The translations under genes and the position numbers were made by a program. The notes under the pieces were generated by a model. It did not search any database. It saw only the letters and a list, made by a program, of their open reading frames with translations, and was not told where the DNA came from. 45,714 nucleotides of DNA, taken from contig JAGVGT010000056.1 of NCBI GenBank assembly GCA_020056965.1, forward strand, positions 1-45,714, written 5' to 3'. The DNA is from Deltaproteobacteria bacterium. Its GTDB lineage: Bacteria; Desulfobacterota; Desulfobulbia; Desulfobulbales; JAGXFP01. Shown in pieces: positions 23,458 to 31,969 of this stretch (positions within the stretch are counted from its first letter, which is position 1; every line of letters starts with the position of its first letter).

Positions 23458-23827
23458 TTTTATTACCTCCAACCCCCAAAAATATCTCACCCTCGCTAAC
23501 ATGTCTCATGTATCTTTCTACTGTATGAACAATAAAGAATGCAATAATTGCCACTAACGATGAGTAAGGAACATTGAAATTTACAGACGTACCTGCTTTG
23601 AGAAATCCAAATGAACAAACTGATATCATTGAAACAAATAAAGACAATCCTAATATTGGCAACCAGTTTGATGATACACCAATAGAAATTGTGTACATAG
23701 CAGCTGTAATTGCCCATGTTTCATTTGCTACAGATCCAGTCAATAGTTTTTCTACTATGAGTGGAAGAAGGGGCAGAGTCAAATGAGCTATCACCGAAAA
23801 AAGGAATTGTTCCCATTGTTTATTCAT
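23450..23827 (-). CDS. Small multi-spanning membrane protein of integron cassette 3
   Basis: A 125-aa protein with about four hydrophobic segments (FLFSVIAHLTLPLLPLIV, TWAITAAMYTISIGV, WLPILGLSLFVSMISV, SSLVAIIAFFIVHTVE). No family is recognised. ATG 23827 is 24 bp after the cassette crossover at 23851-23857, a spacing normal for cassette genes. It overlaps the GAF-like gene, so the two are likely a functional pair at the membrane. Confidence 0.65.
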   Translation of the reverse strand: MNKQWEQFLFSVIAHLTLPLLPLIVEKLLTGSVANETWAITAAMYTISIGVSSNWLPILGLSLFVSMISVCSFGFLKAGTSVNFNVPYSSLVAIIAFFIVHTVERYMRHVSEGEIFLGVGGNKNV

Positions 23828-23850
23828 AGTTTTTCCCAATGTTTTTCAAC

Positions 23851-23898
23851 TCATAACGTTAGGCTGACCGGCGTGTCCGGTCCAGTCGTGAGTTGGTA
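23851..23898 (-). repeat. attC2-like site, 48 bp
   Basis: Minus strand: TACCAAC (23898-23892), arm CTGGACCGG, loop ACACG, arm CCGGTCAG, then GTTATGA (23857-23851). GACCGG/CCGGTC pair perfectly, and a lone extra G in the first arm resembles the extrahelical base of attC sites. The R-prime GTTATGA matches the R-double-prime of attC3. The R-double-prime here does not match the start of cassette 2 (GTTTGCC) beyond AAC/GTT, so this site may be a hybrid or decayed. Confidence 0.55.
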
Positions 23899-24026
23899 AA
23901 TCTCATCCTTCGAAGTGATGGCTTTTCCGGCCAATCGTCCTCTCTCTTCCAATCCTGTTGCGCTCTTGCCACTTCACATTTTGCAACATGTCAAGGTGCG
24001 CCCCCCTGGGTTCTCGCTTCACATCT

Positions 24027-26637
24027 TTAAGCTTGTGGTGTTTTAACCGCCTTTTTTTGAGCTTTAATCTTCGCCTTAATAACATCGTAGCGGGTAATTT
24101 CTGCCACAAGATTATCTATTGTCGGTTTTTTGTATGCGTATTTGTCACTGTGCGAATGTCCTTCCATGTATTGACAGCACTGATAAAATCCATCTTGTAA
24201 TTCGTCTGCTAACTCACGGCAGAAACAAGCTTCGTTAAGGGAATCAACACTCACGCGTTCAGCGAAACGCTGGACAACATCGCTGAACATCCCAATGATA
24301 ACAAGCATTTCATAGCAAGTGCGAAGGGCAGTAAACCCTGCCTTCGTCAAATACTCCCTGCGGTCAGGTGGGCAAGTCGCTTCTTTTGCTTCGTTATAAT
24401 GCGTCATTGGTATGGTGGAATTGCGGTATTTTTTCTCAAACGACGGCGAACTATTAACAAAGACATGTCCAGGTTTGTCGTCACGTTTTTCCATCCAATG
24501 GCAGGCATAAGGCGTCTTGGTGGCCTCGCAAATAGATATAAGTGTTGAAACAAACACTAAATCGTGCGTAAAGACCACGATTTGCTTTTTAGCTGTTTCA
24601 CTTACGATCCGATTGCCGATAAGGCATTTCCTTTCGTCGTCCAGGGAGGTTACGGGGTCATCAAAGATAATGCCCCGTGTAATCTCCGAAAGGTTCATTT
24701 CTGCCAAAAAGTCGGCTAGGGAAATAACTTTTTGCTCTCCCTCGCTTAGTATCTGCGATGGTTGATTCTTGCCCTTCAAGAAAAGCTGCTTATAGGAAGC
24801 CCCTGATGCTCCAGTATGACTTATATCAATGCCAAAATGGCCGTCCAGTGCTTCGCATTCCTTATTGAAAGAGGCAACGTAGGCATCGTTGAAGTATTTT
24901 CCCGATAACTCCTTTTCCTTCTTTGTTACCTGTAACCTGGATATATTATCCTTTGCAGCTTTAGTGGCTGTATCAGCCCATTTCAAACTTCCAATGTAGA
25001 ATTCTATGTCATTTATGTGCTGCTCAAGTTTTTCTTTGTGGTTCAAAAATGTAATGGTGGTCTGAAGTTTTTTAATGTCCCCAGAAGGGTCGTTTTCTTG
25101 CAATTTAGTAATAGCTGTGTCAATATCGGCTACTATTGTGTCAATAGGTATTGTCTCTATTACGGATTGCGCTCGTTTATTTGTAACTTTTGCTTCAATG
25201 TCTGAGATTATGTCAGCAGCTAATACCTTCTGAATCAACAAACTTGCCTTAATAGCTTTTAGACGTTCAGGATGGTTTTCAAGGAGCCATGTAGTCAAAA
25301 CCGCGTCGTCAGGCAGAATATCGAATTTTAAGCCATCATATAACGTCTTAGTCGTCTTCAAGACTCCATTCGCGGCCGTAGCATCCTGTTCCGCCTGGCT
25401 TTTTATGAAAACCCAGTATGACTCGATTAGTTTTTTCGCCTCCGCAGAAAGAGGCTGCTGGCAAAAAAGGCATGTGTCTTTGTCCCTGGGGTAAGGGGCC
25501 GCCGTTATCTCCCTGCTGAATCGCAAATTTGTTGGCCGCAATAATGAAAGCCTTCCATTCAGCACTTCCGACCTTTTCAAGCGTGTCCGTCTTGAAGTTT
25601 TCAAGCCCCTCATTTTTCGCGATTTCATCCTTCGCTATACAAGTGGATATGGCTGCCTGGACGGCAAGAAGTGCCTCGGTGGACAACTTTTTATTATTAT
25701 CGGTTATCGAAGTCTTTAGTGTTTCCAGTAACTTTTTGTTGGTCGTTAGTATTCCAATTTCTTTGTCTTTTTTTAACGCCTGTAATTGAACCTTCTGGCC
25801 TTCGAGTTCTGTTCTCTTTGTCTTGTCTGCCTCTGTAAAAGGTATTACCGACTTTAAGTCGGCAACCTTTGTTTTAGGCGACAAATTAACCATGAATTCC
25901 CTTATCGCTGATTCACCGTCGAATAAAGCTGCATAATCCTTTGGGGCTTTTTTCGTGTTTGCTTCTTTCTCAATTTTTTCTTCCAGTCTTCTGAATGCTT
26001 CGGTTAAATCAGCGAATAAATTAAGCCCTGCAGGTCTAAATTCGGGTTTGTTCTTTGCTAAATGTATGCTTACACATTTGTTATCGAAAATTGAGAACTG
26101 TTTAAATTCTGTTTTATCTTTCTGGGTGGGGTAGTTCAGGGTATAGGGTGTTGCATCTGCCTTAAACTCAAAAATGGCATTGGTTGTTTTATGTCCAGAG
26201 GCTATATGTATATTGGGAATAATTGGTTCAGTTGTGCGACTGTGAAAGGCTTGCTTCAGTAGACGAATATAACCAGATTTACCTGAACCGTTAACGCCAT
26301 AGATAATTGTGAGCTTTGGGCTAAATTCAATGGTTTGTTTCTCAACAAGTGCGTTCACACCCTCTACCCCGTAAAGACTGTCAAGAAGCAAGTCTTTGTG
26401 GTAATCACTATTTGAAATGCTGTCGCATGTGATACTAATGTCTTTTCTTGGTTTCTTCTCCTGTAGGCCAGCATCTTCAAGAAAATAGGTGTATGCATCA
26501 TTAATGTCATTGTCAGTTACTTCTGTTCCGGCAAGTAGTTTGCCAGCCAGATATTTAGTGTAGTACGGCAGGGAGCAGGCGTATTGCATAATTTGTGCAT
26601 TAAGGTTGTCGCTCTTTGTAACAGATACTTCTGTCAT
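24027..26637 (-). pseudogene. RloC/PrrC-like ABC-type ATPase with CxxC zinc-hook motif, frameshifted
   Basis: Two overlapping frames make one gene of about 870 codons. The N-part (26637 to about 25500) has Walker A YGVNGSGKSG near residue 110 and coiled coil (TNKKLLETLKTSITDNNKKL). The C-part has DTCLFCQQPLSAEA (hook-like CxxC), more coiled coil, signature LSEGEQKVISLADF, Walker B RGIIFDDPVTSLDDE and H-loop VFTHDLVF. A C-terminal domain has FTALRTCYEMLV (R-x3-E) and EGHSHSD, resembling the Arg-Glu-His set of PrrC/RloC anticodon nucleases. The frames meet at 25490-25510 (GGCGGCCCC), where one extra base explains the break; a sequencing error is possible. AAGGGAG precedes the start. It forms cassette 2. 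Confidence 0.75.
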
Positions 26638-26759
26638 GTGAACTCCCTTGAAATATCAAACCAGATATTTAAATTCCATCGTGTATGTGATTAACTCCGT
26701 CCCTTTGTTTCAAATGCTACGGTAAATCATTACACTTAGGCATCACAAAGTGACATTGA

Positions 26760-26849
26760 GGCAAACGTTCCGATAACCAGACCGCGCCTAATAAAGTTGC
26801 AGGAAAATCGCGGAACGTTTACGCGGTCTGGTTAATTGGCTGGTTATGC
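26760..26849 (-). repeat. attC1, 90-bp integron recombination site
   Basis: Minus strand: R-double-prime GCATAAC (26849-26843) overlapping the DUF2971 stop codon, arm AACCAGACCGCG, a central region, arm CGCGGTCTGGTT, then R-prime GTTTGCC (26766-26760). The arms are perfect complements. A second, interlocked complement AAACGTTCCG/CGGAACGTTT is also present. R-double-prime is the exact complement of GTTATGC at 27738-27732, where this cassette starts. Confidence 0.8.
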
Positions 26850-27722
26850 TTTAATTATTAGTGATTCGAGTAAGTCTTCACACGAATTGAGTAGTGTAGA
26901 TTTATGTATATTGCTTTCAGCAACTCCATATTTTTTACATATAGCACTAGTGCTATAAATGAATGGCTCTACTGAATAGGGAGAAATATAAATATCTTCA
27001 ATAAGAAAGCTTGGGTTGACTCTGACAAGCAACGGTTCAGGTATAATTTGGTTCTGATTTTGAAAATCTTCCTTTCGTAAATTGAACAATCTTACTTCAT
27101 TTTCGTGACTGAATGAAGAACGCTTTAATAGAGGTGCGAAATGGCCGTCTATAATGCAGTCACTTGCAGAGATATTTTTATCAGAAAAATCTAGGTACTT
27201 CACTGCCCCAAGGGTTAAATTTATTGATTCGTCACAATCTTCAAGAGCTCTAATGAGCGATCTGGCGGTTGTTTTAATTGCAACTCCTTTCCCCTGGTCT
27301 GAGTACAACTTCCACATCGCTTCAGACTCTGAGTTGTTTCTGTGCCAGCAATTAACAAACATACATGGTATTATTTTTTTATATAAATCTTTAAGAGATG
27401 CACGAACATCATTAATCTTATTGTCTTTTAATTTCCTAAACTCTTCAAGTTCATCATAGTTTAAACCATTTGTATTTTGGTTTTGAATTTTATTTTCAAA
27501 ATAAGCATCCATGTCATTAATTACTGGTGAACATGCAGAGGCAAGAGTTTCAAATACTACTCTAGGAACATAGCCTTCATAAGGATCTGAGTTTGCATAG
27601 ATACCGAGTGAGGTGAAAAAAATAGATCTCGTGTCTAGCATGTGAATAAGCTTATCAAGAGAAAGATATCTCCAAAGAATATCATCCTTACTGAGGCTCT
27701 TATTTAAGAGTACTTTTGCCAT
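26844..27722 (-). CDS. DUF2971-family protein (integron cassette 1)
   Basis: A 292-aa cytoplasmic protein. The N-terminus DDILWRYLSLDKLIHMLDTR, then SIFFTSLGIYANSDPYEG, the middle MFVNCWHRNNSESEAMWKLY and SFSHENEVRLFN are the family marks of DUF2971. Its function is unknown; members are often found near phage-defence and mobile genes. AGGTAAGAA precedes the start, which is only 10 bp from the cassette crossover at 27732-27738. The stop codon TAA is part of the GCATAAC core of attC1. AT-rich compared with the chromosome. Confidence 0.8.
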   Translation of the reverse strand: MAKVLLNKSLSKDDILWRYLSLDKLIHMLDTRSIFFTSLGIYANSDPYEGYVPRVVFETLASACSPVINDMDAYFENKIQNQNTNGLNYDELEEFRKLKDNKINDVRASLKDLYKKIIPCMFVNCWHRNNSESEAMWKLYSDQGKGVAIKTTARSLIRALEDCDESINLTLGAVKYLDFSDKNISASDCIIDGHFAPLLKRSSFSHENEVRLFNLRKEDFQNQNQIIPEPLLVRVNPSFLIEDIYISPYSVEPFIYSTSAICKKYGVAESNIHKSTLLNSCEDLLESLIIKA

Positions 27723-27731
27723 TTCTTACCT

Positions 27732-27959
27732 GCATAACAAGTTATTCAGCAGTTTCTGGATATCATCCCGGCTGCGTGGCCTACCGTTTGCCTCTGGGTG
27801 CGTTTACCTACCGGTTGTTTGAACCTGGCATCGGTTATCACACCATCAAGTGTTCTATATCCTTTAAAAAAATCTCTGACAATGGTTTTTCTGGCAAACG
27901 ATTGCCTTTCTGTATATCATCCCATATCAGCTAGATATACAGTTTCTGGAGATCTTCGA
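27732..27959. promoter_or_regulatory. Candidate attI and integrase promoter region
   Basis: GTTATGC on the minus strand (27738-27732) marks the first cassette crossover. Between it and the integrase start lie direct repeats TTTCTGGATATCATCCC (27753-27769) and TTTCTGTATATCATCCC (27907-27923), 16 of 17 identical, with a weaker third copy at 27943-27957. Repeats that bind the integrase are typical of attI. CTGTATAT (27910-27917) and ATATACAG (27935-27942) resemble LexA half-sites but are 17 bp apart, wider than usual. Confidence 0.6.
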
Positions 27960-28541
27960 ATGCTCATCATTCCCCCCTCACTTCAGGTCCGTTTCGACGC
28001 TGCCTTGCTTGTTGGAATGATTCCTGAATCTGCTCGGCCTTACTACTCGACATGGTTGCGATTTTACCTGGATTTTTGCCTGAAACACCAAGTCGAATCG
28101 TCTGACGAGAATAACCTGGCGCCATTTGTGGACAAGCTTCTGGGAAAACAACTGCCGGAGTGGCAACGAAAGCAGGCGACTCAGGCAGTCTCCATATATT
28201 ATGACCTGATGCGGAATCCAGAATTCCGGAAGCCACATCAGCTCCATGAAAAGCCACCGTTGCCTGGTCCAGATGCATCCGTTCTTTCCCGCACCGCGCC
28301 ACCAGTCCCTAGCAAGAAGCCTTGCGCTGTCCCGGCGCCTTCCGATCTGCCGCCGTTGGCTGTGTATGGGCTGGTACCCGGGCGGGTGGAGACTGCGCAA
28401 ATCGCAGACCATAACTGGAATTACGACATCCGGACCATCCAGGAACTGCTGGGCCACAGCGACCTGAAAACCACTATGATCTACACCCACACAGTGAAAA
28501 GCTCCACCATCAAGGATGCCCGCAGCCCGCTCGATTTTTGA
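27960..28541 (+). pseudogene. intI: Integron integrase (IntI) with internal deletion
   Basis: A 193-codon frame, against about 320-340 for IntI. Residues 1-90 match the integrase N-terminal SAM-like domain ([20 protein letters not shown]). The end, [20 protein letters not shown] then TMIYTHTVK and RSPLDF, is the characteristic IntI C-terminus. It keeps the box-II His (LLGH) and the Tyr nucleophile (IYTH). The segment with the catalytic Arg of box I and the H-x-x-R pair (LRHSFA) is gone. The joint region (about 95-145) is proline-rich and unlike integrase. The frame stays open, but recombination should be impossible. It is divergent from the cassettes, the normal integron layout. Confidence 0.85.
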
Positions 28542-28577
28542 GGAGATGGTGGGGATTGGTCTGCGATTGCTGGCAGA

Positions 28578-28790
28578 TCAACCAACAATACCCTTGCCGC
28601 GCCGCAATCTTTCCTGGCGTTCGTGGTCTCGGGGGTGCGGGCCAGCAGGGTGAAGAGGCGGGCCTCGTCGGCCCACTGTGGTCTCTGGAGAGGCGTGAGG
28701 CGCTGAAAAGGCCTCAAGCTGTTCATCGCTGACGTAATAGGAAAATCCGCCCGGCCGGGTCGATTCGGCGTTTATCGCGGCCCCCCCTCT
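28578..28790 (-). pseudogene. Remnant of a small helical protein gene, frameshifted
   Basis: Three minus-strand frames combine into one plausible small protein: FSYYVSDEQLEAFSA, then LTPLQRPQWADEARLFTLLA with RTPETTNAR, then RQERLRRGKGIVG and stop. The joined text resembles a small helical hypothetical family, here from memory only. At least two frameshifts are needed. It lies just past the broken integrase, consistent with general decay of this locus. Confidence 0.4.
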
Positions 28791-29036
28791 TTTTGTAGCC
28801 GGCGGAGGTGTTCGAGGGCGGCCAGATCTTGGGCACGACCACCTTGTTCCTTTAATGAAATCATATCCCCGCCAAACCTCCGTCCGTTCGTCCACGGTGC
28901 GGGTGGATCAGGGATAAATGATTCGCCAAGGTCTTGAGACTTTGTTACAATCGCACGAAAATCAAACTCCCTTTCCGGAGAGGCGATTCCTTACCAAGCC
29001 GGTCGTATTGTGGCCGGGGTCTGTTCGAGGACAGCA

Positions 29037-30704
29037 ATGAACGAACTGGTTTATTTTGGCGAACGGCCGCGGTTGGGCGAGATCCTGGTCGGCGGCGGCA
29101 AGCTTGAGCAGAAACAGCTGGAACGCGCTTTGTCGCACCAGACCACGGTGTCCACCCGGATCGGCGAAATCCTCGTCACCCTCGGGTACATCAGTGAGGA
29201 TGACCTGACTGCGGCCCTGGCCGAGCATCTGCAGTTGGAGGTTTATGTCCCCGACCCGGGCGATGAGTTCGTCAAGGTGGAGATCTCTCCCGCCTTTCAT
29301 CACGCCCACCCCTTCGCCGTGATCCAGAGAGGCGGGCAGGAGCAGGCTATTCTCTTGGTCGGCGACCCTCTGGACGGCGATCTGCTGGCGGCCCTGCCGG
29401 TGGTCTTCTCCGGTCCATACAAAATCCAACTGCTGGCCGAACCGACCTTGCGCGGGATCATGGCCGAGTATTACGGTTTGCACCGGCAGCAAGGCGCGGT
29501 GGACGGGGTTTTGGTTGACGAGTCGGATGTCGATCGCCTCAAAGACATGGCCTCGGAGGCGCCGGTCATCAAGTTCGTCAACGGTCTGATCGACATGGCG
29601 GTGACCCGCCGGGCCAGCGACATCCATCTGGAGCCCCAGGCCGACGGTCTCCTGGTCCGTTTCCGCATCGACGGCATCCTGCAAGACTACGAGCACCCGC
29701 CGGCGGCCATGAAGGCGGCGATCATTTCCCGGATCAAGCTGATGGCCGCTCTGGACATTGCCGAGCGGCGCATGCCCCAGGACGGCAAGATCGGCATGCG
29801 CATCTCCGGCAAGGAGATCGACCTGCGCGTCTCCACCCTGCCCACGGTTTACGGAGAAGGGGTGGTCATCCGAATCCTCGAAAAGGCCTCGATCATTCTC
29901 GATCTCGAAAAACTGGGCATGCTGCCCGATACCGAGGCCAGTTTCCGCAAAATGCTCAAGGCCCAGGACGGCATCATCCTGGTCACCGGCCCCACCGGTA
30001 GCGGTAAGACCACCACCCTCTACTGCGCCCTCAATCATGTCAGCAACGAGACCAACAAGATTATCACCATCGAGGACCCGGTTGAATACCAGCTCAAGGG
30101 CATCAACCAGATCCAGGTCCGCCCCGAAATCAACCTGACCTTCGCCAAGGGTTTGCGCTCCATTGTTCGCCAGGATCCGGATGTCATCATGATCGGCGAG
30201 ATCCGCGACCTGGAGACGGCCGAGATCGCCGTGCAGTCTTCCTTGACCGGCCATCTGGTCTTCTCGACCCTGCACACCAACGATGCCATCTCGGCGGTGG
30301 TGCGGATGGTCGATCTGGGCATCGAGCGCTTTCTGCTGGTTTCCTCGCTGCGGGCGGTCATGGCCCAGCGCTTGGTGCGGCGGATCTGCGGCGGCTGCAA
30401 GGAAGAGAAGGGGCTGGCCTCCAAGGCTCTGGGGCTGGTGCCGGAAGGCGGCGATTTCCTCCATTACGAGGGGCGCGGCTGCCCGCTCTGCGCCAAGAGC
30501 GGCTATTCCGGCCGGCTCGGGATCTATGAGTTTCTGGTCATCGACGAACCTCTGATCCGGGCCATCTCGCGGGGCAGCGATCTGGCCGACTTGCGGTTGA
30601 TCGCCGTCAATTCCGGGTTCCGCGGCATCTACGAAGACGGGCTGGCCAAGGCCCGCCAGGGCCTCACCTCGCTGGCCGAGGTGGTGCGGGTCTGCGGCCG
30701 GTGA
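29037..30704 (+). CDS. gspE: Type II secretion ATPase GspE
   Basis: A 555-aa cytoplasmic ATPase. The N-terminal GspE/PilB-type domain (LGEILVGGGKLEQKQLERAL) precedes the core: APVIKFVNGLIDMAVTRRAS, Walker A GPTGSGKTTTLY, Asp box TIEDPVEYQL, Walker B DPDVIMIGEIRD and His box FSTLHTNDA. The four-Cys zinc motif (CGGC ... CPLC) follows at about 460-490. Start 29037 has GAGG upstream. First gene of a plus-strand operon running to 39231. It powers pseudopilus assembly with GspL and GspF. Confidence 0.93.
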   Translation: MNELVYFGERPRLGEILVGGGKLEQKQLERALSHQTTVSTRIGEILVTLGYISEDDLTAALAEHLQLEVYVPDPGDEFVKVEISPAFHHAHPFAVIQRGGQEQAILLVGDPLDGDLLAALPVVFSGPYKIQLLAEPTLRGIMAEYYGLHRQQGAVDGVLVDESDVDRLKDMASEAPVIKFVNGLIDMAVTRRASDIHLEPQADGLLVRFRIDGILQDYEHPPAAMKAAIISRIKLMAALDIAERRMPQDGKIGMRISGKEIDLRVSTLPTVYGEGVVIRILEKASIILDLEKLGMLPDTEASFRKMLKAQDGIILVTGPTGSGKTTTLYCALNHVSNETNKIITIEDPVEYQLKGINQIQVRPEINLTFAKGLRSIVRQDPDVIMIGEIRDLETAEIAVQSSLTGHLVFSTLHTNDAISAVVRMVDLGIERFLLVSSLRAVMAQRLVRRICGGCKEEKGLASKALGLVPEGGDFLHYEGRGCPLCAKSGYSGRLGIYEFLVIDEPLIRAISRGSDLADLRLIAVNSGFRGIYEDGLAKARQGLTSLAEVVRVCGR

Positions 30705-30708
30705 TCCC

Positions 30709-31923
30709 ATGCCCCTCTTTAGTTACATAGCCCAGGATTCGGCCAACCAAATCAAGCGCGGCACCCTTGAAGATACCAGTCGCGAAGCGGCGGCCGCCCG
30801 GCTGATGCGCTCCGGCCTGCGTCCCTTGGAGATCCGCCGGGCCATGGCCGGGCGCGGCACCATGTTCCTCAAGCCCCTGCAGCGCGACCGGGTGACCCGG
30901 GCCGATATCGCCTTTTTTACCAAGCAGGTTTCCCTGCTGCTGGGGGCAGGGCTCTCACTGGACGTGGCCCTGCGCACCATCAAGCAGCACAGTCACAAGG
31001 AGTCGTTTCGGGAGTTCGTCGGCGATCTCGAGCGGCGACTCAAAGAAGGCAAGTCTTTCTCCGAGGCGTTGGCCGAACACCCCAAGCACTTTTCGCCGAT
31101 GTACATCAACATCGTCAAGGCCGGCGAGGAGGGCGGCATCCTCTCGGCCATGCTGGATCGGATCGCCGAATACCAGACCAGCTTCGACGAACTCAAACAG
31201 TTCATTATTTCCGCCTCCATTTATCCAATTTTCCTGATGGTGGTGGGCATGGCGGCGGTGACCATCCTGGTGGTCGCCATCCTGCCCCGTTTCGAGTTGC
31301 TCTTCGCGGGCATGGGCCAGGTCCTGCCCATGCACGTGCAGCTGATGATCGGTGCGGCCCGGCTAGTTGGCGACCATCTGCTGATCGTGGCTATCCTGGT
31401 GGTCGGCCTGCCTTTCGGCCTCTTTCAGTATCTGCGCAGCGAGGAAGGCCGCATTGCCCTGGACCGGCTGGCCATCCGGCTGCCGCTGGTTTCGGGCTTC
31501 GTGCGCGACCTGGAAACCACCCGGATCTTCCGGACCTTGGAGGTTCTGGTCAATAACGGTGTCCACCTGGCCACCGCCATGCGGATCAGCAGCGGCGTGG
31601 CCGGGAACCGCGAGTTTCAGCGGCTTCTCCAGCATGCCACAGCAGCCCTCAAGGAGGGGCAGCGGGTGGGCGGTAAACTCAAGGGCTCCGGCCTCCTGCC
31701 CGATCTGGCCGCGGATCTTCTCTCCATCGGCGAGGAGTCGGGTCGGGTCGGCCAGGTCTGCGGCCAAATCGCCGACCACTACGAGGAAGGGTTGCGGCTC
31801 AAGACCAAGCGGCTCATCGCTTTGATCGAACCGCTCTTCATTCTGGTGATCGCCCTGGTGGCCGGTTACGTGGTAATTTCCATGCTCTCGGTAATCCTCA
31901 GCATCAATGACATTGCCGGATGA
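30709..31923 (+). CDS. gspF: Type II secretion inner-membrane platform protein GspF
   Basis: A 404-aa protein with two T2SSF domains (about 70-190 and 270-395), each followed by membrane helices (FLMVVGMAAVTILVVAILP, LFILVIALVAGYVVISML). Typical words: FTKQVSLLLGAGLSLDVAL, PMYINIVKAGEEGGILS, RTLEVLVNNGVHLATAMRI and EESGRVGQV. It forms the platform that couples GspE to the pseudopilus. 4 bp after gspE. Confidence 0.93.
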   Translation: MPLFSYIAQDSANQIKRGTLEDTSREAAAARLMRSGLRPLEIRRAMAGRGTMFLKPLQRDRVTRADIAFFTKQVSLLLGAGLSLDVALRTIKQHSHKESFREFVGDLERRLKEGKSFSEALAEHPKHFSPMYINIVKAGEEGGILSAMLDRIAEYQTSFDELKQFIISASIYPIFLMVVGMAAVTILVVAILPRFELLFAGMGQVLPMHVQLMIGAARLVGDHLLIVAILVVGLPFGLFQYLRSEEGRIALDRLAIRLPLVSGFVRDLETTRIFRTLEVLVNNGVHLATAMRISSGVAGNREFQRLLQHATAALKEGQRVGGKLKGSGLLPDLAADLLSIGEESGRVGQVCGQIADHYEEGLRLKTKRLIALIEPLFILVIALVAGYVVISMLSVILSINDIAG

Positions 31924-31969
31924 TGGCGGGCGCGGGCGACTCCGGCTGGAAAAACGGGGAGGGTGGGCG

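Noticed and set aside
27910..27942. CTGTATAT/ATATACAG as a true LexA box
   Set aside because: The halves are 17 bp apart whereas the known Escherichia coli box has CTGT and ACAG separated by 8 bp; kept only as a hint.
28962..30710. A 582-codon open frame on the minus strand opposite gspE
   Set aside because: It mirrors the codon pattern of gspE, is rich in His/Asp/Gln/Gly as expected of antisense readings of GC-rich genes, and has no recognisable domain.
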